Part shown: in pieces, positions 1 through 10,835 of the stretch | Position numbering within the stretch: position 1 is the first letter of the stretch | How the letters are laid out: each line of letters opens with the position of its first letter | From: Micrasema longulum | Lineage: Eukaryota > Arthropoda > Insecta > Trichoptera > Brachycentridae | DNA: 64,000 nucleotides | NCBI GenBank assembly: GCA_022494885.1 | Contig: JAGVSM010002432.1 | Span: 1 to 64,000 of the forward strand | Direction: 5' to 3' | The notes under the pieces: model-generated | What the model saw: only the letters and a program-made list of their open reading frames with translations | What the model was told of the DNA's origin: nothing | Databases searched by the model: none | Made by a program: the position numbers and the translations under genes

Positions 1-182
1 TAATTTTTTATATTTTTTATTTGAAAATTTATTTATAAACCCTCACGGATTATTACATTCATTTTACAAAAAATAATACACACATTTTTCATTCATACTT
101 TGTTGTTCAAAATTATATTTTTAACATCTTTTGAAAAGTTTGTCTGAGTCTTTTGTTTAGTTTTGTCTGGTAGTTTATTGTA

Positions 183-726
183 TAGATTAAATGCATACGC
201 AAAAATTTGTCAGTTGATGCCGCCCGTCAATTAATAAATGCGTTTGTAGTGTCTAGAGTCGATTATTGTAATGGTATCTACGCAGGTCTACCGATGAATA
301 AAATGACTGGCCTACAGGCTGTATTAAATGCCGCAGCGAGACTTATTTTTGGAATCTCTAAATTCAGTCATATCACTCCACTACTTCGGGAATTGCACTG
401 GCTACGTTTTCCACAGAGGGTGGAATACAAACTCTGTTGGCTTATGTATAAGTCACTGCACAGCTCTGCTCCAGAATATCTAAGGGAACTCTGCATTCCA
501 GATGAACTAACTGACAGACGTCTTATGCTTAGATCAGCTACATCTACGTCGAAAGGAAGTTATTATACCTCTACGCAAACAGCGCACTAAATTCGGCAAA
601 CGCGCATTTGCGGTCGCAGGCCCTTCGACATGGAATGCTCTCCCAGCAGAGGTCCGAAACTGTGAGAGTGAAGTGATGTTTTGGAAGAAACTTAAAACCC
701 ACTTGTTCTCTAAATCATTTGAATAA
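183..726 (+). pseudogene. L2/CR1-like LINE, reverse transcriptase C-terminus (copy 1)
   Basis: This is the C-terminal part of a non-LTR retrotransposon polymerase. Visible family signatures are SRVDYCNGIYAGLP, AARLIFGISKFSHITPLL and LHWLRFP in the first frame (207-590). AVAGPSTWNALPAEVR follows in another frame and ends at TAA 724-726. The frame break lies near 550. The upstream palm domain is missing, so the copy is 5'-truncated. A second copy at 19.6-20.4 kb has the same frame break. The assignment to L2/CR1-like elements rests on the DYCN and AGP-WNALP motifs and on the 3' stem-loop that follows. Not functional. Confidence 0.85.
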
Positions 727-820
727 ATTCTTGGCATGTGGTGGAAAAGTAATATAAAAAAGTACATTATTTTTCTTAAATTAAAAAGTTAAAATTAAAT
801 TTATATCTTTATATAATCAC

Positions 821-904
821 TTTGTAAAGCGCCCTTGAGGTATTATATTACGAAAATGGCGCTTTATAAGTTATCCATAATAATAATTATCATTATTATA
901 ATTT
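821..904 (+). other. L2-type 3' tail with stem-loop and short simple repeat
   Basis: An inverted repeat pairs AAAGCGCC with GGCGCTTT across a short loop, and an ATAAT-type simple repeat follows. It lies about 95 bp after the stop of the L2/CR1-like reading frame, where these LINEs carry the structure recognised by their reverse transcriptase. A second tail of the same design is at 31.46-31.53 kb. Confidence 0.75.
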
Positions 905-905
905 C

Positions 906-2040
906 AGTCCCTGGTTCATTAGTCTTGATTGTCCTTGTCTTGTTTCAGAAAGTTGTATATAGTATTTGTCTGATATTCTCGTATTATGTCCATGTTGACT
1001 ACAATTTTTTACAAGTTTTAGTTCTTCGTCTACAATTACATTAGTGGCTAATTTATGGATAAATTTTAATGATGCTAGTTGAAAGAGTTCAGTTATATTT
1101 AATTACTTAGTTTGTTTAAAAAGTTCTCTAGTTGCAGTTAGATAGGGAAGGTCATATACTAACTTTAATATTTTATTTTGTTGTCTTTGTAGTCTGTTTA
1201 TGTCATTTTGATTTCCTGCTCCCCATAGTAGTTGCGTATAACATATTTTAGTTTTTACATAGGCTTCATACATTTGATTTTTTTCCGTTTTTGGAACAAA
1301 GTTTTTGATTTTTAAAAAAAGACTCGATAATGTCGCCAATTTGCTTATTAAATTGTTGATATGAATTGTCCATGTCAATTGTCTATCTATTGTTAGTCCT
1401 AAGTATTAACATGTTCAATTTCTGTAAGTCGTTCATTATTTATGAAAGCATCTACTTTGTGACTTTTTTTCTAGATTCAAAATGGATAATATTGCATTTT
1501 TTTTCATTAAGTGTAAGTAAGTTTGTGTTTGTCCATTTAGTCAACATAGTTAGGTCTTTGTTTATGTCATTGTTTGTTAATACGTCTGTTTGATTTTTAT
1601 AGAACAGTCCAATGTCATCGGCATACATAATAATTTTTCCCTTGAAATTGTACAGTGACAAATCATTAATGTATAAAATATGTAATATTGGACCCAAAAT
1701 AGATCCTTGGGATACTCCAAAATTTACTGTTTGCAAAAACCTTTTTTTTATTAACATATGTATACTGCTTCCGATTTGCTAATATGATTTTAATAGTTTA
1801 CATTCTTGAAATTTTACTCCTATGTCGTTTAATTTTTTTATCATGGTCTCAACGTGAACCGTTTTAAAAAGCTTTTTAAAAATCTAATATTACTCCCGTG
1901 ATTGGGATCCCAGTATCCATGTTGGTTTGAATACAATTTATTAAATTTACTAGGGCTGTTCCGGTTCCTTTTTTTTCCTGAAAGCCATGTTGATTGTAAG
2001 TTAGTTTATGAAGACTTTTAACATGATCCATTAATCTCTA
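906..2040 (-). pseudogene. jockey-like LINE reverse transcriptase, decayed
   Basis: Reading from high to low coordinates, the fingers motif QHGFQEKKGTGTAL (about 2000) is followed by GVSQGSILGPIL and MYADDIGLF (1740-1600). The thumb then has WGAGNQNDINRLQ (1200) and the C-terminus HNTRISDKYY (about 960). The catalytic YADD is still present. Frame changes occur near 1870-1760 and 1450-1380, and a stop follows FKQTK at 1103. The 5' end stops abruptly near 2040. The 3' end abuts the L2 tail at 904, which suggests that tail inserted beside or into it. Only RT and C-terminal parts remain. Confidence 0.85.
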
Positions 2041-2055
2041 ATGAATATATTAGAG

Positions 2056-2190
2056 ATTAAGAGTAGGCATCGAGTCGAAAACGCTCGTCCAGGATTATGG
2101 TTATATTTCACACACAAAACTGTATTGCTCATCAGCCTGGACACAGCGAGAGTATACATGCGAGTAAGTATGTAAATAAAAATAAATAAA
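2056..2190. repeat. Short interspersed repeat, shared with 25.4 kb
   Basis: A segment containing AAAACGCTCGTCCAGGATTA recurs as AAAACACTCGTCCTGGGTTC at 25.41-25.44 kb, and a TGCG/GTGTG-rich stretch follows in both. This copy ends in AAATAAAAATAAATAAA, which resembles a LINE or SINE 3' end. I cannot assign the family. Confidence 0.4.
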
Positions 2191-2199
2191 GTACATTGT

Positions 2200-3035
2200 T
2201 AGACACTGCAGAAAATTTGTAAAAGTTTCTTCAAAAGCTATGCTGGTTGCATTTATATGAAGACTTGTTATATAATTAAGTATTAAATTAGACCTTAGCC
2301 CAAAATACTTAAGATATAATAGGTATGTACCTAAAACTAAAATTTAAAATGAGTTTTTACAAAACATTACAAAAAAAGATTCAAAAGTGCGCAAAAACCT
2401 CAATTTTATCTGTAAAAATATAAATATTTCTGAATCAACAATATGTCACTTTCAAAACGCGTGTCTGGACTTTGGACTGGAGGGGCCCGGTTGTTCCATC
2501 ACGGTTAACTAGAAAACGACAGTCCGCCACTGAGTTACGCCTTACATATCGATCGGCTTCCAGTTAACAGACGACAGAGGGAATGTGTTTGTTCAAGGCA
2601 CGCGACAGCTGATAAGGTCCGAAGAAATAGAATACCTACGTACTTTGTCTATACATTCATGGGCGTTGCTAATCGCATCACTACTGTCTGGCGTGACTGC
2701 TTACACGAAACCTCACCCAGCCGAGACAGAATACAACACACAACAAACATAGAAAATAAAATAATTTTCACCATCGTTTACAGCAAATGGTCGAATCCTT
2801 TTGATGCGCTCTCACAATTTGATACGCTTGTTTTGCCGCACGTGTTCTCTGTGATGCTCGATGACGTCAGGCGCTATTGATTTTACATTTTCCCGCCCAG
2901 TGGTGGTTTAGTGACGCGAGGCCGTGACGTCACTATCGCTACGCGTGATATCGTGACGTTTGGAGGGACGTGAAAAATATATTCAAATTTCGAATAGGTA
3001 CTAAAAATACCTATTATTATAAAAATACAATAATC
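2200..3035. other. Unassigned stretch with TGACGTCA sites
   Basis: No convincing coding region. A 73-codon open frame (2659-2880) shows no recognisable motif. The right end (2855-2975) is less AT-rich than its surroundings and holds TGACGTCA at 2923-2930, further TGACG motifs, and a GATATC. These could be CRE/ATF-type sites or simply part of a repeat. Confidence 0.3.
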
Positions 3036-3041
3036 ATCCAA

Positions 3042-3190
3042 ATACGCTTTGCAGCTACAGAGCGCATAGGCGGTTGGGATTCTAGTTCCCCATTTCCATT
3101 AATGTAATTTTATTAATTATATAAGAGCTAGATTACAATACGTCTTGCAGCTACATAGCGCATGGACGTTTAGAAATCTAGCTCCCATTT
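3042..3190 (-). repeat. Dimeric interspersed repeat, copy 1
   Basis: Two direct monomers about 96 bp apart each carry GCAGCTACAGAGCGCA or its near match GCAGCTACATAGCGCA, followed by a TCTAGTTCCC / TCTAGCTCCC end. The same two-monomer arrangement occurs in opposite orientation at 31.29-31.45 kb with 100-bp spacing. No TIR or tRNA-like promoter was recognised. The family is unknown to me. Confidence 0.6.
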
Positions 3191-3237
3191 ACACTGCACA
3201 AAAAATAAGTAAGAAGTGTTTTTAATTTGTAATTAAC

Positions 3238-3450
3238 CTAAATGTTAATAAATATTTGTATATAACCACTTAACGATTCTCTAGGGAGTGAAATGCAGTC
3301 CTTGTCTATAAAAATTTTGATAAACTCAAAATATTATTGATTAAACCAACTGGTCTAAGAAGCATGAAAATTGAAACAAATTTTTAGACAGGTCATAAAC
3401 CACCCTGTAAATGCCAAGACTTCCATATCCTTTTTCTAAAATGCTCTCTA
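3238..3450 (+). repeat. HP hairpin repeat, internally deleted, beside a hammerhead-repeat fragment
   Basis: Positions 3238-3272 match the segment AAATATTTGTATATAACCAC that lies beside the hammerhead motifs at 16.5 and 48.4 kb. From about 3275 the HP sequence begins (CTCTAGGGAGTG, then GTCCTTGTCT). It runs to about 3385, then jumps to the HP end (AGGTCATAAACC, GACTTCCATATCC). The middle of the element is missing. Confidence 0.6.
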
Positions 3451-3984
3451 TCTACATTTTTGCATGCGAGAGGTAAACTTCCGTAACTCCAAATATGATG
3501 AAATTGAGTTATTACTGTATCGAAACCAAATTTTTCGTCCTCTTTTACGGGGTAAAAAGCAGTAACTCCTAATTTCTTTGAAAACAAAGATCATTTAAAT
3601 TTTTTATTGAATCTCCACACTTCATTAAAGGTAAACAATTGTTATTCCACTATACAGCGCATTTATTACTCTGAGATTATACGACTGTTTGACTCCCACC
3701 ATATTAAATAAAAATAATTTGTTTAACAGAAAAAAAGTGCAGTATTAATATAAAATATCTAACTTCTTATTTTTTACTAAACGTCATAAAATAGAGTTAA
3801 TTATTTCCTGAAAAAAAAATTTTGCTATTAGTTCATTAAAATTTTATGACAGCTCATGAAAATTTTGTATGTCAATTAACTCGTAAAAGCCTTTTGCACC
3901 TTTGCAGCTTTTGTGTAGGCACCCTTTTAACATTTCACTATTTAAAAAAACACCAAACAGTATTATTCATTCGTAGTTCTGACA

Positions 3985-4300
3985 CGAACTGCCGACGACC
4001 AGTTAGCAGTGGACGTCAAGAACCCGATGCCTTGTAAAGTGGGCAAGCGTGGTTAAGGCTCTCAGGAGGCATCCGCAGCACATGGCCAAGCCAACCGTAT
4101 CGCCTCCGCTTGATGACAGTTTGCTGCGCCCGTTCTCTTATTACTTCATTCCGCACAAAGTCAAACCACCGCGCACCCAAGATTCTTCTTAGACACCTTT
4201 TCTCAAAACTCAGAATTTTGCTGTTTTGGGCCTTTGTGAGGTGCCACGATTCGCATCCGTAGAGGAGGAGAATAGGTGTTATATAGGCGGCATTTGGTTT
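3985..4300 (-). pseudogene. RTE-like LINE, C-terminal remnant
   Basis: The minus-strand translation gives LLYGCESWHLTKAQNSKI, FEKRCLRRILGARWFD, NEVIRERA and YGWLGHVLRMPPESL. This is the conserved YGCE-W...LR-ILG...WLGH-LRM C-terminal region of RTE-type polymerases. It is 5'-truncated near 4300 and lacks the catalytic domain. No intact frame extends beyond this block. Confidence 0.8.
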
Positions 4301-4309
4301 TCACTGAGT

Positions 4310-4928
4310 AAATATTTAGTATTATCTTACCACAAATATTTATGTGATTAATATTATAACAATTATGTTTTACTAATTACAGAAGAGTGTTTTTTTTCTA
4401 TTACGGAAAAAAAATCTTTTGGTTTTCTATTGTTTTCAAATATAACATTTGATGTTGTACCATAATTAAGAGATAAACAAATGTATCATGTATGGAATTA
4501 AAAAAAACTAGAAATAAAATATGATAGCATCAAGAACACATGAAAATTTTCAAAATTATTTTTTTAGAATGGCCTAAGGTGACCTTATTAACATCATCCA
4601 TATTAATTATTAGTAATCTCTATATTTATTAATACCTGTTATCTGTTATAAAAAGTCTATTAATTAAAAAAAAAATATATAAATCAATATTTGATTTGCG
4701 TACACAGTAAACAATTTTTATCAGTTATTTCATGCTATTTTTAGTCTAAAATAGTTGCATCCTTGTAAGATAAACGCTCGCCTTGATATTTGGCCGTGGT
4801 AACTAATCCTCATTTTCTCGTTATTTAATTAGAGATGACTTAGGGAAGCACTCTCGCTAAAAACGTTGCTAGCCTTGCTGATTACAAAAGGGATATTTTG
4901 TTTGAAAATAACATAATACGCGATGAGA
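4310..4928. other. AT-rich stretch, nothing recognised
   Basis: Very AT-rich DNA without a supported coding region or clear repeat boundary. It ends at the TSD of the HP copy at 4.94 kb. Confidence 0.4.
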
Positions 4929-4942
4929 AATATTACGATATT

Positions 4943-5404
4943 ACAATATTTGAGTTTGTCCACATGTTCGTAGACAAAACACTGGATTTCACCCCCTCGG
5001 TAGTCATTAAGATTAACAAATTACAACAGGGATGAAAAATACCTTAAATAAGGTAATATGGAAGTCTAGGCATTTACAGGGCTTATGTTATGATCTGTCA
5101 TTGGCTGGTTTAAGTGACCACTTTACACACTGTGTAACATTCACCATTTTGCCTAGCATGTGAAATAATTCAGTCAGATGAATCTCTTCACAACGATAAA
5201 GGTTTCAGCTCTTTAACTTCACTAAAATCAACAAATGGAAGAATTGAAAAAATATGGATGTTCAAACATAGGCAAAATGGTGAACGTTACACAGTGTGTA
5301 AAGTGGCCACTTAAACCAGCCAATGACAGATCATAAGCCCTGTAAATGCCTAGACTTCCATATTACCTTATTTAAGGTATTTTTCATCCCTGTTGTAATT
5401 TGTC
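4943..5404 (+). mobile_element. HP hairpin element with 14-bp TSD
   Basis: The element is flanked by AATATTACGATATT at 4929-4942 and 5405-5418. It starts with an unpaired leader of about 70 nt (ACAATATTTGAGTTTGTCC). The left arm (5016-5155) pairs with the right arm (5269-5403). By eye the arms differ by two substitutions and one 5-nt insertion (TTATG) in the left arm. The loop is about 110 nt. No reading frame is shared with other copies. The long direct TSD suggests target-primed retrotransposition rather than cut-and-paste. The arm similarity suggests recent formation or palindrome correction. Confidence 0.75.
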
Positions 5405-5419
5405 AATATTACGATATTC

Positions 5420-6650
5420 CTTATACGAGGGAAATACGATACCCAATATTCACGATTTCAAACTTCAAACAAAATAAAAAATATTTCACGAAAAAAGTTT
5501 TGAAATTAGTGGCAAGTGCTCTTTCTTTGGCCAACTATATTTTTCTGTTTGTTATTTTTTTCTACATTTATAATTTTACTGCCTCACTATTTTTTTTAAT
5601 GCTTTAAATGACACCCATTTTATTTTATAGCGATTTTCACAAAAGGCACGTTTTTGTCCATATACACTCATACGAGTGGAAATGTGGAAATAAAAATAGT
5701 TTTTAACTTAAAAGAAACAAAAGTTAATTAAACAAAATTTTAACAGAATTGAGAATCGCAAACTGTTACGAAAGAATACAAATTAAAAAAAATATTCGTG
5801 AGTAGGTACATAAAAAGGTAGAACCTAAAAACGACATACGTATAATTCATAAAATTCTTCAGAATCGAATGAATTGGATTCCTCTGAATGTTTTGGCATT
5901 TGTGACATAGAAAACGATATTCATAATATTATCCTCTCCAAAATCTGTCCACCAGAACACTAAAAAACTTTTGAAAATTCAACAGTCTTTTGAATTTGAG
6001 GTTAAAAACAAAAACATGCTTAAACAAATAAAAAACCCTTTCAATTATACATCTGTAATATACAAATGGTAAAAACCAGACTTTATCACGTGGCAAAAAA
6101 GTAGCAAATGTAGCATGAAAACGGAATTTTTGTGGGAAATAAATTTATAATTTATAAATTTAAAACACGAGAAAAATGTAATCCTAAGATATTTTTCGGG
6201 AATTTTTATATTCTACGTAGTGATGATTAGACATGATGATTGTCCAAAGGTACACAACTTGCCCGTACATATATTTTTTATTTGCACATTAGAAATTTTT
6301 ACGTTTTATAGTCAACGTTTCAATGGAGCAGGATGCGTTCGTTTCGCAATTTATATTAAAGATTTTAGTTGTATTTTTTGTAAATGATTTTTTATTAACC
6401 ATATAAAATATTTAAATAAATATACAAAATTAATTAAGGAGTCCTTCTCACCTGGAAACCTGTTCAGAGGTGGAAAGTTATTTCAAAACATTCTTAATAT
6501 GTAATATGACATATACCCGTGCATTATTAATAAAATAATATAGCATGAAAGTTAGTATGGAGTGGGTTTTATACTTAGATGTATATACTCTAAGGTTTTA
6601 TATGTGTATTTTTTAATTTTAATAAGTAAAACAAAATATTAAAAAAATAA
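5420..6650. other. AT-rich stretch, nothing recognised
   Basis: No coding signature or repeat of the families named here was recognised. Open frames are short, AT-driven and without motifs. Confidence 0.35.
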
Positions 6651-6659
6651 AGGATAATT

Positions 6660-6798
6660 ACTTAGCAATGAAATACATCTAAATGAAATACATATTAACA
6701 GTAAAAATAGTAAACAAAAAATCCCACAAAGGCATGGCCTGTTCGTGGGTAACCAAGAAATTTTTTTGAATTTTTGCTCCTATAATAAATAAATTTTG
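6660..6798 (-). repeat. R1 repeat, fragment
   Basis: The block ACAGTAAAAATAGTAAAC...GGCATGGCCTGTTCGTGGG...GAATTTTTGCTCCTATAAT is the reverse complement of segments at 31.53-31.65 and 59.98-60.10 kb. It ends just before the S1 head at 6.80 kb. Family unknown. Confidence 0.6.
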
Positions 6799-7046
6799 TC
6801 GGCCCCGTGGTGTGATGGTCAGCGCGTTAGCCTGCCATGCAAGAGGTCTCGGGTTGATTACCGACATGGTTGATATGAAATATTTATTTAAAAGGGTGAT
6901 TCCACCCTAGAATATTTCATAGTCCCTGGACTGGTACCTGAAGCGTAAGACTGATAATCTTACCTTCATGTAACAAAAATAATCAAGATACGCTTCGGTT
7001 GGTGTACCAATGCAGTGCCCTATGCACCATTAGGTGCGGAAAGGGA

Positions 7047-7078
<32 letters not shown>
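6799..7078 (+). mobile_element. S1 SINE, full-length reference copy
   Basis: A tRNA-derived head has an A-box-like GTGTGATGGTCAGCGCG (6810-6826) and a B-box-like region TCTCGGGTTGATTACC. A conserved body follows (TTTCATAGTCCCTGGACTGG, GCGTAAGACTGATAATC, GTGCCCTATGCACCATTAGG). The 3' end is a (GAT)n run of about 30 bp (7048-7077). Body and tail order are the same in copies at 35, 48, 51 and 60 kb. It would be transcribed by RNA polymerase III and mobilised by a LINE. Confidence 0.85.
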
Positions 7079-7079
7079 T

Positions 7080-7970
7080 AAATAGACAGGTTTAATATTT
7101 TTGTGTAATATAAAAAAGAGAAAAGGAATGATTCTTTAGTTTGGATTTGAATATGTACTTTTATGTCTTCAATTCTGTTTATTTTTAAAAGTAACTTATG
7201 AAAATTCGTTTTCCCGAGAAAGAATAATGATTTTGTGCTGCGCTAGTGTTTAAATCAAAGAGAAATCTTGTTTTTCGAAAATTAGGTAAAATTGGATCTT
7301 CTTCTATTTAAAAATTTCTTCATACATTTTGAAAAATTATTATACTGTATAAATAAATCATAATCTGTAATAAATCTTTGATTTTTGCAGCAACTATTAT
7401 TTGCCATTAATAAAATTAAAAAAGTGCATTTGTTTACGAAGTCTCTTTCAAACTGTTTTTCATCAGGCTTTTGAGAGCGCTGACAATCAATGAGGCATGA
7501 TAATATTTGGGTCGAGTATTCTACGTCTTAACTAATGTGTCAGGTTTTGCGTTGTTTTACAGTATCCATAAATAATTATCAGATAAAAATACACGAGTTG
7601 ATTTTGATAGCCGACGGAAATATAATCAATCAATTAACATCTTAATCTCCATTAAATTTTACCTTGGCAAAATGAGATATCGCTGTGCATGCATATCGGA
7701 TACTCAATATAAATACAGTTCTCAGTGAAGACGTGATTCTCTGCACTTATCCTAAGACTAAGCGCTGAACTAGCAGTATCGGCAAATCGAAACAGGAGAA
7801 CAATAATAACGAGCGCGAACTATCAGCCAAGGCAAATTGGCAGTATTGGCACATTGAAATAAAGTACTATTATGTATTACGATATGAATTATGAATCTAG
7901 CATTAGAATTCAAATGCAAGAAAACAACTCACACATCTACCTACAACAAAAAAAACGTACGCTTAATGTT
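7080..7970. other. AT-rich stretch, nothing recognised
   Basis: No gene or repeat family recognised. Positions 7640-7860 are slightly less AT-rich but have no motif that I can name. Confidence 0.35.
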
Positions 7971-7974
7971 TTTT

Positions 7975-8160
7975 TTTTTGAAAAATAAATATTTGCGTTC
8001 TGATGATTTACACAAATATTTCATTTTGAGGGCCATTTTCAACGAGTTGTAAATAACTCACTATTAGAGAATGGGAATCAAGTTGGGGTAGAGAAGGATT
8101 CGAACCACGGACCGAAGGTCCGTGAGTCTGAGACACTAGTCACAGGACCACAACCCGATT
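7975..8160 (-). mobile_element. S2 SINE, full-length
   Basis: On the minus strand the head reads GGGTTGTGGTCCTGTGACTA and later GTGGTTCGAATCC, which contains a consensus B box (GGTTCGAATCC). The body contains TGAGTTATTTACAACTCGTT and AATGGCCCTC, and the tail is (A)n-rich. The tRNA-like part carries ACGGACCTTCGGTCCGT as a perfect stem-loop. Other copies lie at 16.3, 25.0 and 45.7 kb. Confidence 0.8.
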
Positions 8161-8244
8161 CAAACGTTCCAATGCAATGTTCCCCCTGAATTATTAAGAT
8201 CGATATAATTTAAAAAAAATATTTTCTTAATTCTTATTGTAATG

Positions 8245-8615
8245 TGTCCGTACATTATGTTACTACTACCATCACGCCGGTAGGTAGAGAGAATGGACCG
8301 CCACACGCGTCTATCCTTACATATATTCCCAGCTTCCTCCACATTCATACATCTTGTCGCACATGCCCTTCGATTTTGTCCGCTTTTGACATGACCGGAC
8401 TTAAGATTTTGGCTTATCTGATCATGCCACGTCTTCTTTGGTCGTCTTCGTCTCGCCACACATACTTGTTTTACCATTCTTTCGTCGTCCATTCGTTCTA
8501 CATGACCAAACCATCTCAGAGACGCTTTCTTAATCTTATCAAATATTCTTGACTCAGATTTACACTGTACTTGTACATTTTGCAAGGCTGAGATAAGCTT
8601 TATCGACAAAATCTC
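8245..8615 (-). pseudogene. RTE-like LINE, C-terminal remnant
   Basis: An uninterrupted minus-strand frame contains KIKKASLRWFGHVERM, then RRRRPKKTWHDQISQNLKSG and CMNVEEAGNICKDRRVWRSI. These are the LRWFGHVERM and GRPKK-W-D-I blocks of RTE-type polymerases. The real protein end is probably near 8250; the remaining frame is flank. It is 5'-truncated at about 8615, so only the last ~120 residues are present. Close relatives end at 20.6, 21.8, 60.2 and 62.1 kb. Confidence 0.85.
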
Positions 8616-8966
8616 TTTACCTCATCTCCGTAAATTTATATGATTATTTTTAATATTTAACATGAAACTGGCACAACACCTTTAAGGTGACACGCCATAA
8701 AAAATATGAAAAAAATCGTCAAACATCAAAAGTGTACATTATGCATTCGAATTTTCAAGGCTTTAAAGAAACTGCAACCTCGATAAAAATTTGGTTACTT
8801 AGTGACAAATAAACTTTGTTTAAAGTTTTTAGTACCTGTGCCAAGGCGGAAAATAAACTAAACTCAACTAAAAAGACAAATTAACAGTTGTATTACGAAA
8901 CCCGTAGGCATATTTAATATTTAATTCGTGGCCTAAAATAATGTTAGTTAATGCGTATTAACTAAC

Positions 8967-9152
8967 TGGTAAAAGCGTCGCCTAGTAGGTGAATCGGTCC
9001 AGCCGGATAAATCTCACCCGCATAATAAAAGTTTCAGATCATTTACTTCACAAAAGTCGACAGACGGAAGAGTTGAGGAAATGTGGATGTTCGAACATAC
9101 GCAGAATGGTGAATGCTACACGGTGTGTAAAGTGGCCACTTAAACCAGCCAT
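8967..9152 (+). repeat. HP hairpin repeat, partial
   Basis: Contains the HP loop and right-arm part (CGTCGCCTAGTAGGTGAAT, CACCCGCATAATAAA, GTGTGTAAAGTGGCCACTTA). It stops at AACCAGCC, so the 3' end with the GACTTCTATATT block is missing. Confidence 0.7.
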
Positions 9153-9359
9153 TTTTACATTGATTTCATATTACATATAAACTAGCATTTACACTTACTT
9201 TACTTTCATATTTTACATTAAACGAAACATTTATTTTTAAACAGGTGCGAAGGTTTTCACGGTCACTGTTATCAATTCGTTTCTTTTTTGGGTGATATCA
9301 TGTCGTGATTTTGGTTTTGTATAAACCCAGTAATTACGACGATATGACCACATTTCTGA

Positions 9360-9950
9360 TTATCGTAGGCAACTGAAATGGCTCAAAATTAGACAGCGGA
9401 GAGACTATCATTCCCTCTCACTTCTGTTCAATGTACTTCATAGTCCTAACGCTCCTATTTACCTGTGTGAAACTTACCTCTTCGTTCTCATTCTCAAGGC
9501 ACTCTCTTAACACCCATGCACAATTCCTCTTTCTTCTCTAACTCCTATAGTGTTCATGCGGCTCGACTGTGGAATCATCTCCCATCCACCATCAAAGATG
9601 TTACTACATTATCTCTGTTTAAATCACGTCTGAAGAAACATCTCCTTTCTCTTCCTTAATACCTCCTCCTTTCCTTTTTCCTCTTTCCTCTTTTTTCCTT
9701 TTTCCCATTGAGTAATAGTTTTGATTTAAGGTAACTTATAAACAAATACGTTTATTTCTATTTTTATATATTTTTAACTTTTAATCTTTTTTTTTCTATT
9801 GAATATGTTCTGTAACTTGAATTATAAAAATAAAACTTTTATTTTATTGGTTGGTTGGAAGAAATTGCCATTTGGCAATAAGCCCGCCAATGTACAAATA
9901 ACATAATGTACAAAAAGTTAAATAAATAAATAAATAATTACAGTGCACGA
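9360..9950 (+). pseudogene. LINE C-terminus (LWNHLP type) with T3 tail
   Basis: The frame at about 9535-9658 reads SVHAARLWNHLPSTIKD then FKSRLKKHLLSLP and a stop. This is the usual C-terminus of L2/CR1/jockey-type polymerases. Upstream residues (RRQLKWLKIRQRR) are in other frames, so at least one frameshift is present. A pyrimidine-rich 3' region follows. Then comes the T3 tail, where AAATTGCCATTTGGCAATAA forms a small hairpin before an (AAAT)n run. Related remnants are at 53.3 and 58.7 kb. Confidence 0.75.
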
Positions 9951-10239
9951 ATAATAAAAGAGGCAATTGAAATACACAGACACCCAAATAACATAAACAA
10001 AGACGACGGGCTGAAATTAAACCCAACACTGTTTCCAGCACTACATACTACAAAAATGAATAGAAATGTGCCTACTGCCGACTGCGACACGGTACAACAT
10101 ACTAGTAGACACGGTATCACCCAAAAAAGAAACAAATTGATTTCTTTTTAAATTCATTCAAACTCTTTTCATACATTTAGGCATCTCTTTATACATTTTC
10201 AAGCCTTTATACATAATACAATTTTGGTATTTTGTTTAT

Positions 10240-10560
10240 TTTTTTAATGGCAGCCTTATTCTATTCTTATTTCTAGTAATACACTTACGATTTTTTTTAT
10301 TTAACACTGTATTAATCAATAATGAAGTATTTGAGCAATCGATTGTTTTAAAAAAGAAATATAAAAAAAAGCGTAATATATTTCAGTCTCTTTTTTATTC
10401 CTATCCAATTGAGTTCTTTTCGCATTTTTTCTATTTTATTATATCTACTTTTCTTAAGCACTATTCTCATGGCTCTATTTCAAAGTACTTCCAATTTCTT
10501 TAAATTTTCGCCATTGACTAAAAATAATACCGTAGAGCAGTAAACTATATTTTTTTATTC
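10240..10560 (-). pseudogene. jockey-like LINE C-terminus
   Basis: The minus-strand translation gives VYCSTVLFLVNGENLKKLEV, then NRAMRIVLKKSRYNKIEKM and ELNWIGIKKRLKYI. This is the thumb-to-C-terminal pattern of jockey-type elements, with one in-frame stop after the first block. The catalytic domain is absent. It is flanked by AT-rich DNA. Confidence 0.7.
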
Positions 10561-10639
10561 GTTTATTTTTTTAATTTAAGAAGGTAAACATGAACAGAAA
10601 ATTTCAAGGAAAAATAATGTGTGGAATAATTATCGTTTT

Positions 10640-10835
10640 ATATATGAGTTTTTAGGCATCGTACCTTGGAGTCGGCCGTGGAATGCGAGGGAGCTTGGAT
10701 AGCTCCATTCTCCTCATGTGTGCATCCCAATGTCTTCTCTGATGCCTGCTCCATCTAACGACATCTTCGATCTCGCTTATTTCCCTTATCGAGTTCCTTA
10801 TTCTGTCTCGAAGACAATGTCAATTGATGTGAATT
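10640..10835 (-). pseudogene. RTE-like LINE, C-terminal fragment
   Basis: The minus strand encodes RNSIREISEIEDVV then RRHWDAHMRRMELSKLPRIP. The order RN-IR....W-AH-RRM matches the RTE C-terminal block in degenerate form. It is short, and the copper-bottomed motif WFGH is replaced by HWDAH, so confidence is moderate. Confidence 0.55.

Noticed and set aside
7048..7077. (GAT)n run as an independent microsatellite of interest
   Set aside because: It is the regular 3' tail of S1 SINEs.
8244..8552. Plus-strand open frame opposite the RTE remnant
   Set aside because: It is the complement of the recognisable WFGHVERM-containing frame.
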